The notes under the pieces: generated by a model | The model's database searches: none | The model's input: the letters and a program-made list of their open reading frames with translations, nothing else | Told to the model about the DNA's origin: nothing | Origin: Schistosoma mansoni | Lineage: Eukaryota; Platyhelminthes; Trematoda; Strigeidida; Schistosomatidae | DNA: 64,000 nucleotides | Assembly (NCBI RefSeq): GCF_000237925.1 | Contig: NC_031498.1 | Span: forward strand, 16,035,906 to 16,099,905 | Direction: 5' to 3' | Part shown: positions 1 through 12,000 of the stretch, piece after piece | Position numbering within the stretch: the first letter of the stretch is position 1 | Layout of the letters: every line of letters begins with the position of its first letter | Position numbers and translations under genes: made by a program

Positions 1-793
1 ATCTGCAGTAAAGTTTAGCCTTATCAGTAATAGATATTTCTAACAGCGAAAAGTGGCTTGCTGGATTCACCCATAGTTACGAGATAGATGTCTCGCTGCT
101 ACTTATCCACAGGATTCCGAGTTTTCTTGTGTTCTGTTTGTGTCGCTCCTGGTCTTGTACGTCCTTTCATGTTTTCGCAATCCAACTATACACGTCTCAG
201 TCTCCGGATCATAGAGAATTTCGGGGTTTTCCTCCAAGTCCGGGGAGATTTTGGGGAAAAAATCCCGAAATTACTGTTGATCAGTTGTGTGAACAAGGAT
301 TTATTGTTGACAGTATCGTTTTAGCCTTTAGTGACCATTGAAATAAATGGGGACTTTCCCAACCTCGCTATTACATCTCGTCTACAGGACTTCTGTTGGG
401 ATCTGTTTAAATGCTATTATAATGGCTTCAGTGATCGATTGGCACAAATAGCAGGCTGTTTGTTACTTCGCATCTGCATCTGGGTTGTAGGAAGGAGATT
501 CTTGTTCAGGTACTATATTATAAAGATATCTGACTATTTCCGGGTAACTTCTCACAGTAAATCTCAATCAACTGGGATCTTGCACAGTAGCAAGACCCAG
601 TTATTAAATCATGAAATTTTCAATCTAGTTTATTTGATTAGTTGCATTTTCATTTTCCAGTTCATTTGCTTCTCTTAGACGTCACTATCATTTCGGACAG
701 TTGTTTGCATGTGTTAAAAGATCTTTTTCGTTTATCTGACTGACAACTTGAAGATTTTATGCTTTTTTAAGGTGTATGAAGCATCAATATAAA
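1..793. other. No recognised gene
   Basis: Upstream flank of the window. There are short open frames (up to 115 codons at 331-678), but they have no recognisable domain and no splice partners. I see no named repeat in this stretch. It could hold a 5' exon of a gene outside the window, but nothing shows it. Confidence 0.4.
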
Positions 794-799
794 TTATGC

Positions 800-1010
800 T
801 GACTTATTTTGATTCACCTTTTCTACCAATATAAGTGTACTCCTTACCAATGTAAAATCATTTAGATGATTGTGGACGGAATAGAAGGGGCTTTTGAAAA
901 AAAAGGCTTGTGCGTCTAATAGCAATGGGTCAGCGATGCTCCAGATAGAGATGGGTATTTTAAACAAGCAATAGAGAAGTGTTACTAGATTAATGTGAAA
1001 TACCATTATG
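800..1010 (-). mobile_element. CR1-like LINE 3'-tail fragment
   Basis: On the minus strand this stretch reads like the 3' untranslated tail of the CR1-like LINE at 59.8-62.0 kb. Both contain a 'GACCCATTGCTATTAGACG'-type block (GATCCACTGCTACTAGACA at about 61900) followed by 'CTTCTATTCCGTCC'. The short open frame across it is therefore not a gene. It is an old 5'-truncated copy; the exact ends are unclear. Confidence 0.6.
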
Positions 1011-3039
1011 AACCCTTAAGAATATATCAAGTTTCATCTTGAATGACTCTTGGAAAGTCGTTTGGACCACCTCAGTCGGTAACGAATTCTAGGACGTGAC
1101 TATTCATATGGTGTGTCTACACTCCATTTTGCAATGTTGTACCTGGAATTTCTGTGTATTAATCCTGAGGTTTGTGTCAGAACTGAACCTAAATAGGTAT
1201 GTTTAAGGGTGTCTAAGTGTTTAGGATGCTACAAGTCATTAAAAGATCACCTCTCAGTCGCACTTAGGTAAGTTGGTAACGATCATTTTCGACCTGGAAC
1301 ACTTTTAGAAGTAATTGCTTAAGTTGTATTGTTAGTCCTTAAGTTTCAGCTTATAATTCTGGTTATAAACGTCTCTCCACAGCTTACCATAGTAAACGAA
1401 AAGGACAACTCGGACGATACTTGAAGAAGGTCATTCTTACAAGTTTAAAAGGAAAGAGGTCCTAGTACCAAATCCTGGGGGGGGGACCTCATTAAGACGT
1501 TCTGTGATCAGAGAAAAATTAGTTTATCCTGAGCTTGAAAATCCGACTTTATGAATATGACTTACATCAGTCTGTCCGTGTTGACTTGATGTGCATCAGC
1601 TTAAGCGTATTGATAAGACATCTATAACTGACCCTATCAAAAGCTTTTTAGAAATCGAGATAAATTACATTCAACTTCCCCTAGGATTAAGGATGATAGT
1701 CCGTCTATCCACCCCAGTCAGAAGACTGGCAGTGCAGGAGTGGTCTCCCGAAATCGTAGTGTTGGAGTTAAAAATTTTTTCCAAAGTTGGGAAATGAAGG
1801 CCCTTGAAATGCCATATTTCTGCTTCTTTCCTATATCTTTTTATTTGATTATTTGCCGCTAAAATACTCAAAGCATGTAATTTCATTGCGGAAACGGGTT
1901 TTGTAGAGTTAGATAGTTTGTTAGAAGGTGATTTTGAGTTGAGAGAAGCTACTGTCCTTGTTTTCGTCCAAAAACACCAGTTAACAAGAAGTATGGGAAA
2001 ATTTCGTTGCGCTACTCTGGTGTTTTCTTAAGAATCTCACTGCACCTATTTCCTATCTAGTGTGATAAACAGCCCACTATAGGAATTCTCGAACTGCCTA
2101 AAACGACTTTTGTTCTGGATGATATGTTTTTCCTGTCTTTATCCTAATCCTTTCAGTGTTGCTAACAGAGTTATTGTTGTATCACTTTGTTCACGTTCTG
2201 TGGACGTCTTTAAAATTCATCTTAGTACCCGCAGTATCCATCATGTATATTTCAAAATACTAGAGATGAAATAAAAAGATCTAGAATATATGTCTTTAAT
2301 TTTCTTAGTTACTCCGTGTACTTTAAGGCTTTCAATGGCCATCCATGGCTCAGCTTGCTCAACCCGACCGTTGCTTGCCCAAGATCTTACCGATGGACCT
2401 GCAAAAGAAATAATTTGCAGATCACTACAAGGATCTAATTAAGAAATTTACACTGAAGTAAGTTTATTAGGATTACCGAGTAATCGACCTAAGTATTTGA
2501 ATTAAGTGTGGCGAATCATAAATCAATCTTGCTTGAAACAATACAACACCTTGTCCATATTTTTAACTTGTAGTGACAAACCGAATAGAATCAAATGGAA
2601 TAGGTGTGAATATATAACTCATAATAATGCATCCAGGTGTATTATTATGTGAAGATATTCCGAATTCTTATGATTGAGATTAAACTTCGGCTATATTGTC
2701 AAGGCTCTTCAATACTCAATTACCATCTTCCGAATCCCAGCTAGTCTATTAGTAGTTTGGTGTATCACAAACCAACGAATAGTTCATGGTTGATGGTGTG
2801 TTTTATTTTGATGTCGGAGCTTGTGTTTAATCATAGTAAGCATGAAACCTCAGAGTGGGTATTGTTTTAAACATTTTAAGACTTATTTCAATCTTTTTTA
2901 ATAAATGCTCATTATCCTGTTGCTTGTTTTTACTCAAAATATTACATGACCATTTTTTGTTGCACTGTTTATCTATTGTTTTTCTCCACATGACTGCTTT
3001 TTGTGCACAAGTCTGTCATCTGTTATAGTTTTTTTTAAA
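1011..3039. other. Intergenic, upstream of HPDL
   Basis: No coding exon was recognised. A G-run (1480-1489) and a moderately GC-richer patch near 2331-2410 are visible but unexplained. A 5' untranslated exon of HPDL could lie here, because a good splice acceptor sits just before its start codon. Confidence 0.4.
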
Positions 3040-3070
3040 AAAAAACTACTGTTTTAGGTCAAATTAAAAT
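3040..3070 (+). promoter_or_regulatory. Splice acceptor just upstream of HPDL start codon
   Basis: A T-rich tract ends in 'ctgttttag' with AG at 3056-3057, leaving only 13 nt before the ATG at 3071. This is the layout of either a 5'-UTR intron acceptor or a spliced-leader trans-splice site. Schistosomes are known to trans-splice a leader onto some mRNAs. The sequence alone cannot tell the two apart. Confidence 0.45.
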
Positions 3071-6000
3071 ATGAGTTTACTAAAAAATGTTCATCATGTT
3101 CGATTCGCTACCAAAAGTTTATGGCAGACTTGTGAAACACTAATAAAGGGTTTCGGTTTCACGCTCCACTGTTTGTTCAAACGCGGTTCAGAAATAAATC
3201 TAGTGCTAAAAAGTAATCAATCGGTAATAATGCTTAACAAAATCCAAACATTGTCCAGTGTTTATCATCCATTCAAGTACCACTCAGAAATCAGTGACTG
3301 GTGTACACAACGTGATGGACCATTTGACATTGCTTTAGAAGTAGCTGACGTGCATGAAGTTTGTGAAAGAGTTTCCCGATTTTCTGGATTTGATAATATT
3401 CTTTTGGAACCTACTACTTATACTGATTATGATGGAAAAATTGTTCTAGGAGTGGTCAAATCATGTGTTGGGAATTTGCTTCATACAATTATTGACTCGT
3501 CACAATATGAAGGCTTGTTTTTGCCTGGGTACACATTACCGGGACAGAGTGCAAATGATGACTTGGAGGAAGTGCTAAATGAGAATGAATCGAATCCCAA
3601 TTCTTTTGTGAAATATACTGACCATATAGCAATCGCTGGGGAAATCGGAGATTCAGATACTTTTGTGAATTGGTACAAAACAGTATTTGGAATGGAACGC
3701 ATATTCATTAATATGTGAGTTACTTAATAGTTTATGATCATTTATGGATGCTAAAACAGACAGGAAGATGAATCCAAAGGGTTTATAGTAAAGTTCAAAA
3801 ATACTGGAATGATGTTGAAGGCAGTTTGCCATAGAAATCCAACTTCGAGTTCTGATTACCGTAATGCATGTAAATTTGTTTTTGTTGAACCCACAAAAGA
3901 TTCAGGTAGGTTGCGTAAATGTATTAAGCTTCATTGTTGGTTGATTTACGAATTATTGGTATTTTTGCGTATTAATATATATTCACAAGAAACAAGTTTG
4001 GTAGTGATAAAATGACGTAAAAAATAAGCAAAAATGGTTCGTTTGTTTAGTATTGGTTTTTGTGACAACAAAGGAGGTTTAGTGGCTGTTATTGTCATCC
4101 TACCCACATTGTATTTAATTTTAACCTATTTATCTTTAGTGTTCGTCAATAGTCCCAAAAAACTTGTAGATGAGATCAAACAACATATTTTTAAAAGATT
4201 TTGTGTTGAAATATTCGTCTTTCCACTAAACTTAGAATACGCAGATGACATAGTCCTGTTTGGTGAAGACGCTGGCAAAATGCAGAGTCTTCTGTTAGAA
4301 CTGAGTAATAATGCCAGGATGTTTGGGATGCGTTTCTCCTCATCCAAATGTAAATTGTTACTCCAGGACTGGCCTGCGTCAACACCTGAACTAAGGATAG
4401 GGAGTGAAGTAGTCGAACGCGTCGACAACTTCACTTATCTTGGAAGTCTGATCAGCCCTAATGGGTTGGTGTCTGACGAAATCTCAGCACGGATTCAAAA
4501 AGCTCGTTTGGCTTTTTGCCAACTTACGTCATCTATGGCGAAGACGAGATATCCGTCTATCAATTAAGGGACGAGTATACTGCGCAGCAGTTCGCTCTGT
4601 TCTACTTTACGGCTGTGAAACATGGCCATTAAGAGTAGAAGATACTCGTAGGTTACTAGTATTTGACCACAGATGCCTTAGAAATATTGCTCGCATCTGC
4701 TGGGATAACCGGGTAAGTAATAGTGAGGTTAGACGCAGGGTATTAGGGAATGATGGTAAATCAGTTGATGAGATCATGAATGTTCATCGACTGAGATGGT
4801 TGGGCCACGTGTTACGTATGCCTGAACACCGATTACCACGACGCGCAATGTTGACCGGTGTAGGGGATGGTTGGAAAAGAGTTAGGGGCGGCCAAACCAA
4901 AACATGGCATCAGTGCTTGAAGTCACTAACTTCTAGTCTGAGCCATGTTGGTAAATGCAGACTACCTGGTTGGGGTCCGTGTGACTATCGTAACCAATGG
5001 TTGGAGACTCTTGGTGACATGGCTCAGAATCAATCACAATGGCGTAGGTGTATACACTCTTTATCTTCCCTTAAACCTTGAGATTAAAATCGCTTCATAA
5101 CTTTTTTCCTTCCTATACTATATCCTTATACACAACCTTTATTTATATACTACCACCACTGAATTAATTACTTCTATGAATCCGGTGTTCATCTTTTTGT
5201 GCTAATGAGGTATGGCAACTTGGACCGATGCATATATGTGCCTGGTCCTACGTTGTCGCTGACTGACTGACTTTCCACTAAACTAAATTTATCAGAGCAC
5301 ACAAAATGTTTGTGGAGGTAGGTAGAATATGTAGCCTTCGAAATATTTAAGTGGTACTATTCTTAATCGGTTGCAACGAAGTTAATGTTTACATACTTTA
5401 TCGGGTGCTTTGACTATGAAATTTTTATTCTGTACTTCCATTCGTGCTTTTCTAGATATATTTTCTATGTTTTCGCATAAAAGCTATAGAATATTGATAG
5501 AAAAAGTTAGGTTTTTACTGTTCCTTAGACATGTTTGTGTTGTAAAATGAGTTCTTTTTGACCCATGACCAATCAACTGTATATTTCAGTATAATGCTTT
5601 ACTAAATTTTTTTAAAGTTCATGGTTTGTACAAATGGATTGATTAGAGTTCTAAAATTAAAGACAAGATTTGAGATTATTTTAAAGCGAAACGAATCTAA
5701 TGTAACTAATTAGATCAATCAGCTAATGAACAACAACACTTCAGCGATGATAATCCACGTGCGAATAAGTGGAAGAGAAAAAAAAAGGAATCCCAAGAGA
5801 GTTTTTATGTCTCAAGGAAAGACACATGAGTAAACACCAAAGTATCTATAGTATTGTGCAGATGAAATTAATAAACAAAAATAGACTTGAATGAAGTAAA
5901 GCTGCAACATTACAAATATTAAAGTGTGAAAGATTACAATAACTATTGTCTTGGTAGTAACAACAGCAGGTCTCGATGTAATACTGTATTTGGCCAACCG

Positions 6001-9000
6001 TAATAAATCATTTTACGGTTACTATGACGTAATGTTTAAGAAGAAGCATGTATTTCCACTATTTTTACAAGAGAATGCGTAATTCTTAACGGACTCTCGT
6101 TCAGGCATAGGTTCACTTACTTTTTAAGGTTTTTAGCGCTTTGATTTTTCTATCCTGTATGGAACAGTAATTCCCTTCAAATAAAAATTTTTGTCCCTGC
6201 TAGTCGTTTAAAAAACACTTCCCCAGTTACACAAAACACCCAGTTTTTATGTCATAAGACCCTTTTAGTTACTTGTGCGATGCTAATTCTACTGGTCTAC
6301 AGTGTTGGCTAGAATTAAAATGTTCATTAAAATATTCAAGGATCAAAATGCAGTTCGTACGTATTTTTCATTCGATTAGCATGAATATACGGTTGGGATA
6401 CTACCCGGGCACCCGAACTGAAACAGGTGGCTTTCTAAGTGGGCCACTACCCAAGCCTTTGAACTAGAGGTCCGATCCACAGGGTAATGAAGCAACATAT
6501 GGAGAATCAGTCCCATAGCAGTCGGTGGCCAAAAACAGGTTCATAGTGTTATGACTTATTAAAAAATAGGACCGTATGCTAATTCGTTATTGATCATATG
6601 TCCGGCTTTTTATCACGTGAATTACCCACCAATCGGAATACGACATTTCTAATCGTAATACCGTGCTAACCAATGACGTCCAACTGGTATGAGCAGTTTA
6701 GCGTCCTTACTGGTCCCTTGTCCGTCTAGTCCTTCCAATTCAGTCCAGAACACCAATAAAAGCTTCGCTATGCGAATCATTTATGTCAAGCATACTTGGT
6801 TTATATACCAGCCAAACAGACCTCATCATACCATAAAATAGGAAGTAATATTTATACACAATAAAGCCAAAATGTGGCTGCGAACGTGGGAGACAGTAAT
6901 CAATAAACTGAGTATAATTTGGGAATAGTAAATCGTATGATAATAATTTATAGGTCAAAATGAATCTTATAATAAGATGAGTATAGATATACACAATCTA
7001 GTTACTCAGTAGTTAATCCATAAAAATATATATATAGAATAATAGTTCATTAATAGGTCCTGAAAGTTACCAGTATTTACGTCTTCACTAGGATATATCA
7101 CATATGCCTTTTGTTCTTTCAGAATCCTGGAGCCCATGTTCACCACCAGTTTGAAATCAGGGTTTTTTAACCCTCTGAGTGGATCTTCCATATCCACCAA
7201 CCCAGTTAGAGCACCGTATGTTAGCTCTTGGTCCTCTCAATTTTGTGAACAACACTCTGGCCGCGAGAAGTCAGTGGGTAGGACTTCCTTGGTAGTGGCT
7301 GTATACGCGTGGCCATATGAGAGCATTTCAAGGTGATCAGACTCTTCTTCACCCTCTACCGTACCAGGACATTCGGATGCAGATCAGTAGATGCATAGTT
7401 CCAGCTTAGGAAGGGCTCATTATTTTTAAGCTCTGGTTTAAAATTTTGGACATTATAACCCCGGATTCGTCTCACTGGCTTCTTTGAATCCATTTATTTT
7501 CTTACTGCGAATTATGAGTTTAGTGCCATTTCATTCCATTTCATCTGTTCCTTTTAGACTACATTTCTCATATTTAGTTTCTACTTTAACCGACATTATT
7601 AGCTTCACTCATTTTCTATCATTTGAATTGGCTTTCACTCTGTGCTGTTGTGCCCCCAAATGCCCTGGTACAGCCGAGAGTGGGGAGAGTCCACTCTCCC
7701 TCTCGAAATGCTCTCACATGGCCACGCGAATATATAGCCTCTACCAGGGAAGTCCTACTCACTGCCTTCTCGTGGCGAGGGTGTTGTTTAAGAAAGTGAG
7801 AGGACGAAAAGCGGATGTCCGGCGCTTTAACCGGGTTGGTGGACACGGAGGGTCCACCTAGGGGAGTTGGAAAACCCTGATTCCAAACCAATGGTGCACA
7901 TGGGCTCCAGTATCCTGATGGAACGAATGGCGAATGAACCTGTTGTTGGTCACCACCTACAATGGGACTGCATCTCCTCACGATGCTCCACTGCCTTGTG
8001 GGTCAGACCTTTAGGTCAAAGGCTCGGGGTGTGGCCTCCTAAGAAAACCACCTGCTTCGGTTTGGGCACCCGGGCAGTATCACAGCCCACACACAAATGA
8101 CATGAAATGACGCACTACACTAACTACACTGCTCTCGTTCCTAATAGAAGAAAGACAATTTACATCATTATTATTACCTTATTATTATTATTACTATTAT
8201 TTACTACGTCGCTTTTTCACTCCCTTTATTCCCAAATTGTGTATCCTTCCTTTCCAACTTATGCAGTAGCTCGCCCATGGTGGAAACTCTGTCCTATCTA
8301 AACGATCTCCAGTCACTGTCTGGTTGAAAGTGAATGCTTCCACCGATTACGAATACTGAAGCAGTCTTTTTGAAACCACGTACGCCGTTCAAGCTGGCTT
8401 CCTTCAACGTTCGCACACTAATGCAGATCGGACAACAGATGGGGCTGGCTATGTCTTTAGAAAGTCTTAATGTTGATGTTTGCTGTCTATCCGAGACCCG
8501 TATTCAAGACTCTAGTGAAGTACTACAAATTCGCTCTCCATCTGTCGCTTCGAAAAGCTTGTTTCACGTGCGCTTATCCGGGGACTCTGTGGCATCTTCG
8601 TCCGGTCTTGCAGGCGTTGGTGTTGCACTAAGGGCTAGAGCTGAGGCAGCACTAATCGATTGGATCCCCATTAACAGTCGGTTATGTGCTGTTAGATTAG
8701 AAAGTTCCATCAAAGTGAGAAGAAACCGGCGTGAGAAACTGTGTCTTTTCGTCATCTCCGCCTATGCCCCGACAGATTGCAGCCCGGATGCAATCAAGGA
8801 TGAGTTTTACCACCAGTTAACAGTTCTTCTCCAGAAAGCGCGTTCGACAGATATTGTAGTATTAGCCGGAGACTTGAATGCTCAGGTCGGGCGTCTAGGC
8901 ACAGAAGAGAGTCGTTCAGGGGGCCGATAGGGACTTGTTGGTCGCAGGACAGATAACGGGGACCGTTTGCTGCAACTGTGCACAGACCACAACCTGTTTC

Positions 9001-12000
9001 TGGTTAGCACTAACTTCCGGCACAGTCATCGCCGGTGTGCCACCTGGCGTCCTCCCTCTGCATCTGAAGCCTGGACTCAGATTGATCACATCGCGATCAG
9101 CTACCGCTGGCGTGGTTGTGTACAAGACTGCCGCTCCTTTTGGAATACCTATCTGGAGTCTGATCATGCCCTGGTCTGCGCCAATCTTAACTTACTTTTC
9201 AGTGGCCGAAGAATTGACCACCACCAACGGATTGATGTTAGTAAACTGGCTGCAACTGATGGAAGCCCGTCGGTCTACTCCGGGTGACCGTGAGTATGAC
9301 CACAAACGAAGTCTGCTACGTAATGAAATTGGGCAAAGCTTGCGTAAGGACCGAGAAGCCTGGTGGTCGGAGCGTGCTAATGAGATGGAAGCAGCAGCTG
9401 CATCTGGTAACTGCCGGAAGCTCTTCCAACTCATCCGAGCCACTGGCAGCAAGAAGTCTGGTGTGAGTGAAACAATCTGCGAGGATGATGGGATGCCAAT
9501 CACTAACATCTCTCGACGTCTTGGACGATGGGTGGAATTTTTTGGAGGGCAGTTCAACTGACCTGCTGCTCCGGCAACATCAACCAGTTTGTCCTGTCCC
9601 CCATGGCCGGTGACGACTGATCCACCAAACGAGGCGGAAGTCCACAAGGAACTCCAAATCTTGAAGCGCTACAAATCACCGGGCCCAGATGACTTACCTC
9701 TGGCTCTTTTTAAAGATGGTGGTGACTTTCTGGCTAAGGAACTGACGGTGTTGTTTGCAAAGGTTTGGGAGCAAGAAAGTGTTCCAACATCATGTAATGA
9801 GTCAATAGTCTTCCCTATCTTTAAAAAGGGTTCACGTTGTTCCTGTAACAACTATGGGGGGATAAGTCTACTTCCGATTGCGTCCAAACTATTGGCTTCT
9901 ATCATTCTTCGTAGGTTGTTTAAAACCCGAGAACGATTGACTCGCGAGGAGCAGGCTGGTTTTCGTTCTGGTCGAGGATGTATTGATCACATCTTCACCC
10001 TTCGCCAAATGTTAGAACACCGTCATAATTATCGTAGGCCAACAATCGTAGTGTTTCTTGATATCAGGGCTGCCTTCGATTCGTTGGACAGGACTGTTCT
10101 CTGGGATTGTCTATTGAAGAAGGGTGTGCCTGAAAACTTTATTAACATCTTAAAGGCCCTGTATACGAACACCTCAGGCAGAGTGAGGGCATACAACCAC
10201 CTTTCTCCTTTGTTCCATTCGAGCAGTGGGATTAGGCAGGGTTGCCCGATCTCACCATTCCTCTTCAACTTTGCCATCGACGACATCCTGGAAACAGCTC
10301 TGATGGATGTAAGTAATGGCGGTGTGGATATGTTGCCTGGAGAACGACTTCTCGACCTCGAGTATGCAGATGATATTGTCTTACTGTGCGATAATGCCCA
10401 AGGCATGCAATCCACACTTAATCAGTTGGCAATCAGTGTCCGCAGGTACGGCATGTGCTTTGCACCCTCCAAGTGCAAAGTACTCCTACAAGACTGACAG
10501 GATTCTCACCCTGTACTCACCCTAGATGGTGAGCAGATTGAAGTAGTTGAGAAGTTCGTGTATCTAGGTAGCTATATAAGTGCTGGTGGTGGCGTGAGTG
10601 ATGAGATAGATGCGCGTATAATGAAAGCCAGAGCGGCTTATGTCAATCTGGGCCATCTTTGGCGCCTTCGTGATGTTAGTTTGGCTGTAAAAGGTCGGAT
10701 CTACAACGCGTCAGTGAGAGCAGTTTTGCTCTATGCTTGTGAAACCTGGCCTCTCCGAGTTGAGGATGTTAGACGACTCTCTGTGTTCGATGATCGTTGT
10801 CTCCGAAGGATTGCTGACATCCAGTGGCAACATCATGTTAGTAATGCAGAGGTTCGGCATCGTGTGTTCGGGCGCAGAGACGATAATTCAATTGGTGTCA
10901 CCATCTTGAAACACCGACTTCGGTGACTTGGACATGTTTTACGAATGTCGTCCCAGAGACTTCCACGTCGTGCATTATTTGCCGACTCTGGGACTGGTTG
11001 GAAAAAGCGGAGAGGAGGTCAGTATATGACATGGTGTCGTGATATGAAAGAAAGCTGCAAAAGGCTAGCCTCTGTTGATCCTTCACGACTCCCTGGCTGG
11101 GGTCCGAGAGATGGTGCAACACAGTGGCTAGAGATGTTATCAGATATGGCTCAGAATAGAAGCCCGTGGTGAACCTGCTGTAACCTTCTTTTACTTTCTT
11201 CATAAAGAGTGGTTCTAACTTTTTTAACTGAAAGAGTCTTCTGGTTGTACATTTCAGTCCGCCTTATCTTTTCATCCTTTCTCTTCCTACTTTCATTATT
11301 TTGTGTGGCGCATATGTATCTGGTGCCCTTTTGTACCAATATATATGTGTATAAATAAATAAATAAATAAACTGTGCTGTTGTGAGGTTTGTCGATTTGG
11401 GCGTGTACACATAAATAGCAGGTCTTATATTGATTATAAACAACTCATCAGAATTTACATTAACACCAATGTTTTTAATTGCAGTGGTATTTTCAAAGTG
11501 AATTTCAAAGATTGATAAAGATTGAAAAGGTGCACACTTACATGTTTTTTGTTCAACAAAATGTCTTAATAAATAATCTTATATAGGTGAAAACTCACCT
11601 TTTTTACACCTAACTTACTAACTGAAGTTGTTTTTTATTGCTGTAGAACCTAGTCAAGTGACTCGATTTCTACAAGTTAATTCAGGTCCAGGCTTACAAC
11701 ACATGGGACTCGCCATTGATAACATTATAGATGCAGCAGCTACCTGTCGTCAAAATGGTATAAAATTTATCACTGCTCCAGACGTCTATTATGAGACTGT
11801 AAGTTAGTTACCTTGGAAAAAATCTCAATTTTTATGTTATTAGTCATTTTGAATACGTAGTTCATCTGAAACTTAGATATTGTTAGCAACCAAATAATCA
11901 GATATAGACAACACTTTATAAGATGCGAATTGACCCGATTTCTCATCTGTACACTAATCACCTCTATCAAAGTAATTGTAAACACTGAATGTATTAGCTA

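Larger units (their letters stand above)
7640..11384 (+). mobile_element. Full-length RTE-clade LINE with 13-bp target duplication
   Basis: Element body 7653-11371 (3.7 kb), flanked by CTGTGCTGTTGTG at 7640-7652 and 11372-11384. Layout: 5' leader 7653-8333 with a perfect 8-bp-stem hairpin near 7680-7703, endonuclease, reverse transcriptase, RTE C-terminal region, short 3' UTR and an (AAAT)n tail. Single-ORF architecture, Trp-Leu-Gly-His C-terminal block and short A-rich repeat tail fit the RTE clade (schistosome SR2-like). The coding frame carries four in-frame stops and one frameshift. It lies in sense orientation in HPDL intron 2. Confidence 0.88.

Noticed and set aside
7653-7760. Possible HDV-like ribozyme at the RTE 5' end
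   Set aside because: A strong 8-bp hairpin is visible, but I could not lay out the nested double pseudoknot by eye, so no ribozyme is called.
7619-7981. 120-codon minus-strand open frame
   Set aside because: It lies over the RTE leader, antisense to the element, with no domain.
8928-10926. Idea that TGA is translated as Trp in the RTE elements
   Set aside because: Nuclear flatworm genes use the standard code, one of the stops is TAG, and many TGG codons remain in the same frame. Decay of a shared source or gene conversion is simpler.
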